A stretch of 64,000 nucleotides of DNA from Mesorhizobium sp. B2-7-1 (GTDB lineage Bacteria; Pseudomonadota; Alphaproteobacteria; Rhizobiales; Rhizobiaceae), in contig NZ_VFUA01000002.1 of the NCBI RefSeq assembly GCF_006440735.1, forward strand, positions 1 through 64,000, written 5' to 3'. The notes under the pieces were generated by a model, which saw only the letters and a list, made by a program, of their open reading frames with translations, did no database searches and was not told the origin of the DNA. A program made the position numbers and the translations under genes. Shown piece after piece: positions 9,209 to 16,816 of the stretch. Within the stretch, counting starts at the first letter, position 1. Each line of letters starts with the position of its first letter.

Positions 9209-10165
9209 ATGATGAGCCGCAACGGGGAACTGCTTTATCTGTCGCGCGACGATGTGCTGCGCTGCGAGATCGGGCCTTCGGATCTGCTGGCCGCGGTCAG
9301 CGATGCCTTCAAGGCCAAGGCGGCGCAGGGAGCGCGGACCGCCAAGCCGATGTCCTTCGAGGCGAACGGCGGATATTTCGACGGCAAGGGCGGATATTTG
9401 TCGGGTTTTTCCGGCCTGAAATGGTACGGCTATTTTGCCGCCAATGCCGGGCATGGCCAGCGTGATTTCTGGCCGATGATCATCCTGAACGAGGCACAGA
9501 CGGGGCTGCCGGTGGCGTTCATCGATGGCACCTGGATTTCCGAGATGCGGACCGCGGCGATCTCGGCGGCCGGCGCCACCCGACTCGCCGATCCGAACGC
9601 GCGAAGCATCGCCTTCATTGCCTGCGGCCAACAGGCAAGAAGCCATCTCCAGGCATTCGGCGCGGCATTTCCCCTGGCGCGTGTTCTTGCCTATGGCCGC
9701 CGCAGGGAAACCGCCGAAGCGTTCGTGAACGAGGCCCGCGCGATGGGATATGACGCCGAGGTGATGGAAGCGCCGAGGGCGGCGATCGAGGACGCCGACA
9801 TCGTCATCAGCAGCGTGCCGCACAGAACCCTGAACGACGGTTTCCTTGATGCGTCGTGGCTCAAACGCGACGCGTTCGTTTCAATGGTGGATTTGGGCTA
9901 CAGCTGGCAACGTCGATCGTTCGGCGAGATAGAACTGCTGGCCACGGACGACCGCGACCAGGTACCGCCGGGCCGCGGCTACAATACCGACCGGGTGCTG
10001 GAGAAGGATCTTGCCGATCTGCTCTCGCAAGCCAGGACCGATCAACCCCTGGCGGGCCGAAGGGCTCTTATCTTCGCCGGCTCCGGCCTTGCCGACGTGG
10101 CAGTCGCGCGCCTTGTGGTGGACAGGGCCACGACCATGGGAATCGGACGCAGGCTGCCGCTTTGA
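9209..10165 (+). CDS. Ornithine cyclodeaminase/mu-crystallin family protein
   Basis: A 318-residue NAD(P)-binding protein of the OCD/mu-crystallin family. Characteristic segments include GDGxF-like substrate-loop residues around KGGYLSGFSGLKW, WISEMRTAAISAA (about residues 104-116) and the Rossmann region IAFIACGQQARSH. Known family members are ornithine cyclodeaminase, alanine dehydrogenase and cyclic ketimine reductases that reduce delta-1-piperideine-2-carboxylate to pipecolate. Tandem ATGs at 9209 and 9212 follow the upstream stop by four bases. Beside a DAO-family oxidase, a ketimine reductase role is attractive but remains inference. The gene is convergent with the XRE-cupin regulator, only 18 bases away. 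Confidence 0.85.
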   Translation: MMSRNGELLYLSRDDVLRCEIGPSDLLAAVSDAFKAKAAQGARTAKPMSFEANGGYFDGKGGYLSGFSGLKWYGYFAANAGHGQRDFWPMIILNEAQTGLPVAFIDGTWISEMRTAAISAAGATRLADPNARSIAFIACGQQARSHLQAFGAAFPLARVLAYGRRRETAEAFVNEARAMGYDAEVMEAPRAAIEDADIVISSVPHRTLNDGFLDASWLKRDAFVSMVDLGYSWQRRSFGEIELLATDDRDQVPPGRGYNTDRVLEKDLADLLSQARTDQPLAGRRALIFAGSGLADVAVARLVVDRATTMGIGRRLPL

Positions 10166-10183
10166 TCCTGTTGCCGAGACCGC

Positions 10184-10792
10184 TCACATTCTGATGGTCA
10201 CGGACAACGCGCGGGCAGGCTTGCCCGTCGGGCTGGTGAAGGCGTGGCCGATGCGCGCATCGAAGCAGATGCTGTCGCCCTTGCCGATCTTCAGCGGCTC
10301 GTCGCTGCCTTCCCTGTGGAAGAGGGCCGTTCCCTCCAGGACATAGACAAAGTTTTCATCGTCGTGGCGATCCCATTGCTCGAACTGGGAAATGTCCGTC
10401 GCCTCGATGGTGAACTCCGTCACGATCAAGGGCGAGTTGGCATATAGGCCTGCGTCCAGGAACCGCAGCAGGTAAAGCGATGTCGAATGCATCGATCCTT
10501 CGTCGCTGCGGGTGAGCTTAACGTCCTCAGATTTTTCGGGGGTCCGACCTTCCATCAACTGCATCATGCCGATGCCAAAGCCCTGCGCGAGCTTGTTGAG
10601 GGCGTTGTAGGTCGGCGACATCTGCTGCCGCTCGATCTTGGAGAGAGCCGAGCGCGAAAGACCGGTGTGCTCGCTGGTCACGTCCAGCGTCCATCCCCGT
10701 TCGTCCCGCAGCGCCTTTATGCGCTTGGCGAGAAGCATGGATGGCTTCGAAGTGGGGTTGGTTTCAATTTCGGCGGTGCGGGCTGGCGGCAT
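10184..10792 (-). CDS. XRE-family regulator with C-terminal cupin sensor domain
   Basis: A 202-residue regulator. Residues about 20-75 form a HTH_3 DNA-binding domain (LAKRIKALRDERGW, then TGLSRSALSKIERQQMSPT), and residues about 120-200 form a small cupin with HDDENFVYVLEG and FDARIGHAF. This architecture is that of PuuR/SutR-like repressors that sense small catabolites and bind partly palindromic sites. The gene lies divergent to the Liv-type operon, whose promoter holds the shared motif CTCCTATCGTGGAAT at 10894-10908. It is therefore the best candidate for the regulator of the motif; this is not shown by the sequence. The ATG at 10792 is the only convincing start. Confidence 0.9.
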   Translation of the reverse strand: MPPARTAEIETNPTSKPSMLLAKRIKALRDERGWTLDVTSEHTGLSRSALSKIERQQMSPTYNALNKLAQGFGIGMMQLMEGRTPEKSEDVKLTRSDEGSMHSTSLYLLRFLDAGLYANSPLIVTEFTIEATDISQFEQWDRHDDENFVYVLEGTALFHREGSDEPLKIGKGDSICFDARIGHAFTSPTGKPARALSVTIRM

Positions 10793-10884
10793 CAGGCCTC
10801 GGTCTGGGGAAGAGGAGATAGCGACAATTTAGCGGCAGTTTGACGAATCGTCACGACCCTTCGCACACATCGTCGGGACGCCTG

Positions 10885-10913
10885 TTGACGTTTCTCCTAT
10901 CGTGGAATATCAT
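10885..10913 (+). promoter_or_regulatory. Promoter of the Liv-type operon with embedded operator (site B)
   Basis: TTGACG (10885-10890), a 17-base spacer and TATCAT (10908-10913) form a sigma-70-type promoter reading toward the binding-protein gene at 11116. The spacer contains CTCCTATCGTGGAAT (10894-10908), which differs by one base from the equivalent part of the GMC promoter at 18530-18558. A TGGAA-N8-TTCCA inverted repeat also overlaps it (10903-10920). The 323-base gap 10793-11115 otherwise holds an AT-rich stretch (10915-11060) without other clear signals. Confidence 0.65.
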
Positions 10914-11115
10914 CTTTCCATAGATAAAAAGGGGAAGCTCTCCAGAATCTGTACAACAAAATTGAAGTGCAATCCAGATGAATCGAATATCGATTTACTG
11001 ATTGCGCTGTATTAGTTGCGCACATGCGGAGAAATTGGCGCGTACTCATGCTGTTTCGAGAATAAAATCTGGAATCGCATCGATTTCGCGCGCCTAAACA
11101 ACGGAGATGGTTGGA

Positions 11116-12342
11116 ATGACTGTGTCGAAACGTATCTGCAAGCGTGCGTTTGCAGGGGCTGTGGCCTATCTGGCGCTTGCCGGCGCTGCCTTTTCCCAGT
11201 CCAGCGAAGTCCGGATCGAGCCGGGCGCGCCGATCGTGATCGGCGGCTACTGGGTCCTGTCCGGAGGCGATGCCGCTCTCGGCAACGACCAGAAGCGGGG
11301 CGTCGAACTGGCCATCAAGGACCTGAACGGCACGATCCTCAACCATCCGGTCCGCCTGCTTGCCGAAGACAGTCAGTGCAGCGCCGAAGGCGGCCAGACG
11401 GCAGCGACCAAGCTCGCCTCCAATCCGGCGGTCGTCGGCGTGATCGGCCCGTCCTGCTCCAGCGAGGCGACGGCCGCCGCGCCGATCCTGTGGAACGCCG
11501 GCCTGGTCAGCATCGGCACCTCCGCGACGGCGCCGTCCCTTACCGCGCCGGACCGCAAGGCCGACTACAAGGGTTTCCTGCGGACCGTGTTCAGCGACGC
11601 CGACCAGGGGCCGGCCGATGCCAAATGGATCCATGATGGATTGAAGGCCAAGACCGTTGTCACCATTCATGACGGCAGCCCCTATACGCAGCAGCTTACC
11701 GCGGAGATGGCCAAGACCTTCACCGGATTAGGCGGCAAGATCGCGTCCCAGGAAGCGGTCGCGCCGACGGATGTCGACATGCGCCCCTTGCTGGCGCGCA
11801 TCGCCACCGAGAAGCCCGACGCGGTGTATGTGCCGATCTTCGTTCCCGCGACCGCGCAGATCTTGAAACAGGCCAAGCAGACCCCCGGGCTCGAGAAGGT
11901 CGCCTTCATCGGCGGCGGCGGCACGATGTCGCCTGACATCATGGATGCCGCGGGCGACGCGGTCATCGGCTTCTACGGCGCGTTCCCGGACGTCACGCCC
12001 GAGGCCCAGGGCAAGGATTATCCCAAGCTCCTGCAGAACTACCAGGACGAGTATGGCGAAGCGCCGACATCGGGTTTCGTCGCCAACGCTTATGACGCGC
12101 TGACGCTGCTCAGGATGGCGCTGGAGAAGTCGGCCAAGACCGAGGCCGACGGCACCGTGGTCGTCGACAAGAAGGCGCTTCACGACGCGCTCTTCACGAT
12201 CAAGTTCAGCGGCATGAGCGGCGATATCTCCTGCACCGCCGACGGCCAGTGCTCAGCCTTCAAGCCGGGCATCTACCAATACCAGAGCGCGGATCGCTCG
12301 AGCTTCGCGATCGGTACGAACCCGAAGAAAATCTACCCCTGA
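11116..12342 (+). CDS. Branched-chain-type amino-acid ABC transporter substrate-binding protein
   Basis: A 408-residue periplasmic binding protein of the Leu/Ile/Val family (Peripla_BP_6). Residues 1-27 form a Sec signal peptide ending at AFSQ. The mature part has the typical GYWVLSGGDAALGNDQ opening and the VVGVIGPSCSSEA ligand-loop region. Cysteines 94, 116 and two near the C-terminus could form disulfides. GGAG at 11103-11106 is nine bases from ATG 11116 but abuts the in-frame ATG 11107, so 11116 is preferred. It is the first gene of a five-gene operon and would deliver an amino acid or amide to the LivHM channel. Confidence 0.92.
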   Translation: MTVSKRICKRAFAGAVAYLALAGAAFSQSSEVRIEPGAPIVIGGYWVLSGGDAALGNDQKRGVELAIKDLNGTILNHPVRLLAEDSQCSAEGGQTAATKLASNPAVVGVIGPSCSSEATAAAPILWNAGLVSIGTSATAPSLTAPDRKADYKGFLRTVFSDADQGPADAKWIHDGLKAKTVVTIHDGSPYTQQLTAEMAKTFTGLGGKIASQEAVAPTDVDMRPLLARIATEKPDAVYVPIFVPATAQILKQAKQTPGLEKVAFIGGGGTMSPDIMDAAGDAVIGFYGAFPDVTPEAQGKDYPKLLQNYQDEYGEAPTSGFVANAYDALTLLRMALEKSAKTEADGTVVVDKKALHDALFTIKFSGMSGDISCTADGQCSAFKPGIYQYQSADRSSFAIGTNPKKIYP

Positions 12343-12362
12343 AATTGATTGGACTTGCTCAT

Positions 12363-12392
12363 CGCGGTACGCCAGTCGATCGGCGTGCCGCG
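12363..12392 (+). other. Intercistronic hairpin after the binding-protein gene
   Basis: CGCGGTACGCC (12363-12373) pairs with GGCGTGCCGCG (12382-12392) with one G-U pair and an 8-base loop. No T-run follows. Such a hairpin between a binding-protein gene and its permease gene commonly protects the upstream message and sets the higher expression of the binding protein; that role is inferred. Confidence 0.6.
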
Positions 12393-12420
12393 CCACGAGG
12401 GCAGTTGCATCGGACAGTGA

Positions 12421-13512
12421 ATGAGCGAGACAAGCCTTATCACGGCGGCGCCGGGAGCGAGCGCCCGCAAGCGCATCAACGGCATTGACATCTTCATGTG
12501 GGTGCTGCGCTGCGCGGTGGCTGCCATCGCGCTGTTCGGCACCGTGGCCACGCTGCTCGAAGGGCGCTACTCGCTCGCCCAGTGGTTCGACTTCGCCATG
12601 TTCGGGCTGACGCTGGGAAGCGTCTATGCCTTGATCGCGCTTGGCTACACCATGGTCTACGGCGTGCTCAGGATGATCAATTTCGCGCATGGCGACATCA
12701 CCATGACGGGAGCGTTCGCGGGCTATTTCGTCGCCACCGGCGCATCGCGAAGCGGGCTGTTGGCGGCGCATCCGATCCTGGCGATCCTCGCCATCTTCAC
12801 GATCGCAATGGTCACATGCATCGCGGTGGCGCTGGCCACCGAGCGGTTCGCCTATCGGCCGTTTCGCAACAGTCCCGGCCAGGCGCCGTTGATCTGCGCC
12901 ATCGGCGTGTCGTTCGTGCTGGAACAGACCGTGCGCGGCATGTTCGGCTCCGGCGTCAAGTCCTATCCGGTCACCCCCTGGCAGGATGCCGTCGTCACCC
13001 CGCTGGGCATGCGGATCCCGGTCATCAACCTCTTCGTCATGGGCTGCGCGATCTCTGCCATGGTGATCCTCTATCTCATCGTTCATCGCACCCGCATGGG
13101 AATGGCGATGCGGGCCGTCTCCGAAGACAAGGCCGCCGCTTCCCTGATGGGTGTCGATGTCGACCGCGTCGTGGTCTTCGCGTTCGCGCTCGGCGGTGCG
13201 ATGGCAGGTGTCGCCAGCGTCTGCTATGCGCTGATCTACCAGCAGGTCCATTTCTTCATGGGCTTCGCGCCGGGCATCAAGGCGTTCGGCGCCGCCGTTC
13301 TCGGCGGCATCGGCAGCATACCGGGCGCTATGGTCGGCGGAATGTTCCTCGGTCTGATCGAGGCCGTCGGGCCGGCATTGTTCCTTGATGGGCTCGGCAT
13401 AACGGCACCCTATCAACTGCGTGACGCCATTGGCTTCCTGGTGCTTTTGATGGTCCTCATCTTCAGGCCGCAAGGACTGTTCGGTGAAGCCATGGCGAAG
13501 AAGCGGGCATGA
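12421..13512 (+). CDS. livH: Branched-chain amino-acid ABC permease LivH-type
   Basis: A 363-residue inner-membrane permease of the LivH family. The N-terminus is longer than usual (about 50 residues before the first conserved helix). The family hallmarks are present: GSVYALIALGYTMVYGVLRMINFAHGD split around residues 61-87, then RAVSEDKAAASLMGVDVD in the coupling loop near residues 230-250, and AFGAAVLGGIGSIPGAM near 280. Its end overlaps the LivM-type start by four bases (ATGA), showing coupling. It forms the transport channel with the next gene product. Confidence 0.92.
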   Translation: MSETSLITAAPGASARKRINGIDIFMWVLRCAVAAIALFGTVATLLEGRYSLAQWFDFAMFGLTLGSVYALIALGYTMVYGVLRMINFAHGDITMTGAFAGYFVATGASRSGLLAAHPILAILAIFTIAMVTCIAVALATERFAYRPFRNSPGQAPLICAIGVSFVLEQTVRGMFGSGVKSYPVTPWQDAVVTPLGMRIPVINLFVMGCAISAMVILYLIVHRTRMGMAMRAVSEDKAAASLMGVDVDRVVVFAFALGGAMAGVASVCYALIYQQVHFFMGFAPGIKAFGAAVLGGIGSIPGAMVGGMFLGLIEAVGPALFLDGLGITAPYQLRDAIGFLVLLMVLIFRPQGLFGEAMAKKRA

Positions 13513-15224
13513 GCGTGCAGCAGGACGATCTCGACGGGCGGCTGAGCCGCCACTTGCGGCGCGGCATCGTGACCGGAGCCGGCGCGGCGCTGATCGCGAT
13601 CTATCTGGGGAGCGTCGGGCTGCTGGCGATGATGAACGCCCGCCCCGTCGTCGCCAATGTCCTGACGCTCGCGCAAACCGCGCTGCTGGCGATCGCTTTT
13701 CTGGTCGGACTGCTCAGCCAGCGAACATCCGCGAAAGATCGCAGCCCGGTCTTCTGGACTGCTCCGCTCGCCGGCCTCGTTGCCGGCCTTCTGGCGGCCG
13801 GGTTCGCCAGCCTGATCCTCAGCATCAATCTGCGCTCGATCTTCATCGCGCTCACGCCGCCGCTGGCGCGGCTGCTGACCTTCGGACAACCGGGCATTTC
13901 GGGTGCCGGCCTGCTGGTCGCCGGCTCGGTGGTCGCGGCTTCGGCCGGCGCACTCTATCAACGCCTGCCGCACAAGGTCCGGCGCCTGATCTTCCCCGCC
14001 GCGCTCGCCGTGCTTTTGTGCGGCATGTTCCAGGAGTTCATCCAGGTCATCCTGCAAAGCAACGCCCTGTTTCGCTGGTTCGCCCCGTGGTTCTATGGCT
14101 GGGACGGATTGACCGCCAGGGGAGGGCTGACGATCTTCGCGATCGCGCTGGCCTTCGCTGCCCTGCCGTTTCTGGTTCGCAGGCCCGGCGGTTTTGCCGG
14201 CTCCGCCGGCAGTCATCCATGGCGTCGATCCGCGCCTGCACTGCTGGTGTTGCTGCTGCTGCTCCTGGTTCCGATCGCCGGCGGTCCCTACATCGCGCAG
14301 GTCTTCCTGCTGATCGGGCTCTATGTGCTGATGGGCATGGGCCTCAACCTGGAGCTCGGCCTTGCCGGCCTGCTCGACCTGGGCTTCGTCGCCTTCTTCG
14401 CGACCGGCGCCTACATCACCGCCATCTTGACGGCGGACAGCCCGCTTGCGCTCGCGCACTACACGGCAGTGCCCAGCTTCCCGTTCTGGGCGGCAATGCC
14501 GCTCGCGGTTCTCGGCGCCGTGCTGATGGGCATCCTGTTCGGCATCCCGGTGCTCGGGGTCAAGGGCGACTACCTCGCGGTCGCCACGCTGGGGCTCGGC
14601 GAGATCGTGCGGATCGTGGTTCAGTCCGATGCGGCCGCACCCATACTCGGCGGCGCCCAGGGCATCCTGCAGATACCGAAGCCGCAGATCGGCGGCTTCC
14701 AGTTCGGCAGCGCGGTGTCGCTGTTCTACTTGACGCTCGCCGCGGCCATTTTCGCCGCCTACTGCGCCTGGCGGCTGGAACGATCGCGGCTCGGCCGGGC
14801 CTGGATCGCGCTGCGCGAGGACGAGGATGTCGCGCAGGCGATGGGCATAAACCTCGTGCAGAGCAAGCTGCTCGCCTATGCCTTCGGCGCGGCGTTCGCG
14901 GGGTTGGCCGGCTCCATCTTCGCGGTGATGGTGAATTCGGTGTTTCCTTCGAGCTTCCAGTTGCTGATGTCGATCAACGTGCTGGCGCTGATCGTCGTGG
15001 GCGGGCTGGGCAGCCTGTCCGGCGTCGTCCTGGGCGCGCTGGTCCTCATCGGCCTGCCGGAAGCGCTGCGCGAATTCGGCGAATTCCGCTACCTGTTCTA
15101 CGGACTGGCGCTGATCCTCACCATGCGGCTGATGCCTGAAGGCCTGTGGCCGGCAGGTCGCCGGCGGCGCAGGATAGTAGTCCCCGCGACAGGCGCCCGG
15201 AGCGCTCAGGCGGCACGGCCATGA
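13509..15224 (+). CDS. livM: Branched-chain amino-acid ABC permease LivM-type, long N-terminal membrane extension
   Basis: A 571-residue permease, much longer than the usual LivM of about 320-460 residues. The C-terminal 330 residues carry the LivM hallmarks (GLNLELGLAGLLDLGFVAFFATGAY split over residues 278-302, PVLGVKGDYLAVATLGLGEI near 345-363, ALREDEDVAQAMGIN). The first 235 residues add several hydrophobic helices without a recognised domain. It overlaps its neighbours on both sides by ATGA, so the operon is tightly coupled. Confidence 0.92.
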   Translation: MSVQQDDLDGRLSRHLRRGIVTGAGAALIAIYLGSVGLLAMMNARPVVANVLTLAQTALLAIAFLVGLLSQRTSAKDRSPVFWTAPLAGLVAGLLAAGFASLILSINLRSIFIALTPPLARLLTFGQPGISGAGLLVAGSVVAASAGALYQRLPHKVRRLIFPAALAVLLCGMFQEFIQVILQSNALFRWFAPWFYGWDGLTARGGLTIFAIALAFAALPFLVRRPGGFAGSAGSHPWRRSAPALLVLLLLLLVPIAGGPYIAQVFLLIGLYVLMGMGLNLELGLAGLLDLGFVAFFATGAYITAILTADSPLALAHYTAVPSFPFWAAMPLAVLGAVLMGILFGIPVLGVKGDYLAVATLGLGEIVRIVVQSDAAAPILGGAQGILQIPKPQIGGFQFGSAVSLFYLTLAAAIFAAYCAWRLERSRLGRAWIALREDEDVAQAMGINLVQSKLLAYAFGAAFAGLAGSIFAVMVNSVFPSSFQLLMSINVLALIVVGGLGSLSGVVLGALVLIGLPEALREFGEFRYLFYGLALILTMRLMPEGLWPAGRRRRRIVVPATGARSAQAARP

Positions 15225-16069
15225 CGCAAAACGCTGTTCTTCGCGCCGTGCGCATGGGCAAGCGCTTCGGCGGGCTGGTGGCCATAAACGCGCTCGACCT
15301 CGAGGTTCGGGAAGGGGCGATCTGCAGCATCATCGGGCCGAACGGAGCGGGCAAGACGACCGTTTTCAATTGCCTGACCCAGATGATCTCGCCAAGCTCG
15401 GGAGAAGTGTATTTCGCTGGCACGCGCATCGACGGCATGTTGCCCGACATGGTGGTGGCCACCGGCATTTCCCGCACCTATCAGACGATCCGGCTGTTCC
15501 GGAACATGACGGCGCGCGACAACGTGCTCGTCGGCATGCATCTGCACCTCAAGCATTCGAGCTGGTGGGGCTCGCTGCTCAACCTCAGATCCAATCGCGA
15601 AGCGGAGCGCGAGGCCGCCATCGAGGCCGATCGACTGCTCGAATTCGTCGGCCTCAAGGGCAAGGGCGACATGGTCGCCGACCATCTCTCCTATGGTGAG
15701 CAGCGGCGCCTCGAAATCGCGCGCGCGCTCGCGACGCGCCCGCGCCTGCTCATGCTCGACGAACCTGTTGCCGGCATGAACCCGAGCGAGACCTCCGAAA
15801 TGGCCGTCTTCATCCGAAGGCTGCGCGACGAGCTCGGCATCACCATTCTTCTGATCGAGCATCAGATCAAGATGGTGATGGAACTGTCCGACCAGGTCGT
15901 CGTGCTGGATCATGGCGTCAAGATCGCGGACGGAGTTCCCGTCGACGTCCAACGCAACCCCGACGTCATCAAAGCCTATCTCGGATCGGGCGGCAGTCGT
16001 GGCGCCAAGCGCGTGGCGAGCGGCATCGAGCACGCGCTGGCTTCCGCCGCGAAGGAAGGCCATCCATGA
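15221..16069 (+). CDS. livG: Branched-chain amino-acid ABC ATPase LivG-type
   Basis: A 282-residue cytoplasmic ATPase. Walker A GPNGAGKTT occupies residues 39-47, the signature is LSYGEQRRLEIARAL and Walker B reads LLMLDEPVAGMNPSE, all canonical for LivG. The C-terminus is extended by about 30 residues after the usual end. ATG 15221 overlaps the LivM-type stop (ATGA), whereas an upstream in-frame start would cut deep into that gene. Its stop overlaps the LivF-type start in the same way. Confidence 0.93.
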   Translation: MTQNAVLRAVRMGKRFGGLVAINALDLEVREGAICSIIGPNGAGKTTVFNCLTQMISPSSGEVYFAGTRIDGMLPDMVVATGISRTYQTIRLFRNMTARDNVLVGMHLHLKHSSWWGSLLNLRSNREAEREAAIEADRLLEFVGLKGKGDMVADHLSYGEQRRLEIARALATRPRLLMLDEPVAGMNPSETSEMAVFIRRLRDELGITILLIEHQIKMVMELSDQVVVLDHGVKIADGVPVDVQRNPDVIKAYLGSGGSRGAKRVASGIEHALASAAKEGHP

Positions 16070-16770
16070 TCCTCGAAATCGAGAACATGTCGCTTGCCTA
16101 TGGCAACATCGAAGCCGTGCGCGGCGTTTCGATCAAGATCGTGGATGGCGGCATCGTCGCGCTGGTGGGGGCCAACGGCGCCGGCAAGAGCTCCACGCTC
16201 AACGCCATCAGCGGGCTGATCCCGATCAAGAACGGCAGCATAAGGATAGACGGGCAATCGTCGGCGGCGCTCAAGCCGCACGAGATCACGCGCCGCGGCA
16301 TCGTCCAGGTGCCGGAAGGGCGGCGGATTTTCGGACGCCTCTCGGTCGAGGAAAATCTGCTGATGGGCGCATTTTCGAGAACCGATCATGCGGCGATCGC
16401 GGAAGACCGCGACCACATGTTCGAATTGTTCCCCAGGCTGAAGGAGCGGCGCCGTCAGGTCGCGGGCACGCTCTCGGGTGGCGAGCAGCAGATGGTGGCA
16501 ACAGCGCGCGGGCTGATGGCGCGGCCAAGGGTGCTGCTCATGGACGAGCCGTCGATGGGCCTCGCGCCCCTGGTGGTGGAGCAGGTGTTCGACACGATCC
16601 AGGCCATCAACGCGGCCGGCACGACAGTCCTCCTGGTCGAGCAGAACGCGCTCATGGCATTGGAAATCGCCCACCACGCCTATGTCATGGAGCATGGCGA
16701 GATCGTGCTCGAGGGGCCGGGTGCGGAACTGGCCGTCGACGAGCGCGTGGTCTCGATCTATCTCGGTTGA
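16066..16770 (+). CDS. livF: Branched-chain amino-acid ABC ATPase LivF-type
   Basis: A 234-residue ATPase, the standard LivF length. Walker A GANGAGKSS starts at residue 35, the signature is LSGGEQQMVATARGL and Walker B reads VLLMDEPSMGLAP. It is the last gene of the Liv-type operon and is convergent with the GMC oxidoreductase gene, 46 bases away. That gap holds CCGGCC and GGCCGG arms about 20 bases apart, a weak candidate for a bidirectional terminator without T-runs. Confidence 0.93.
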   Translation: MILEIENMSLAYGNIEAVRGVSIKIVDGGIVALVGANGAGKSSTLNAISGLIPIKNGSIRIDGQSSAALKPHEITRRGIVQVPEGRRIFGRLSVEENLLMGAFSRTDHAAIAEDRDHMFELFPRLKERRRQVAGTLSGGEQQMVATARGLMARPRVLLMDEPSMGLAPLVVEQVFDTIQAINAAGTTVLLVEQNALMALEIAHHAYVMEHGEIVLEGPGAELAVDERVVSIYLG

Positions 16771-16816
16771 ACCGTATCCGGCCTGGGCGCGAAGATCGCC
16801 GCCGTGGCCGGCATAC

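Noticed and set aside
3366..10792. Ectoine catabolic cluster (eutABCDE/doe)
   Set aside because: A racemase-like protein, an OCD-like protein and an Lrp regulator fit superficially, but no ectoine hydrolase (DoeA/EutD), no EutB and no Ehu transporter are present.
16771..16816. Bidirectional terminator between livF and the GMC gene
   Set aside because: CCGGCC/GGCCGG arms are far apart and lack T-runs on both sides, so support is too weak for a feature.
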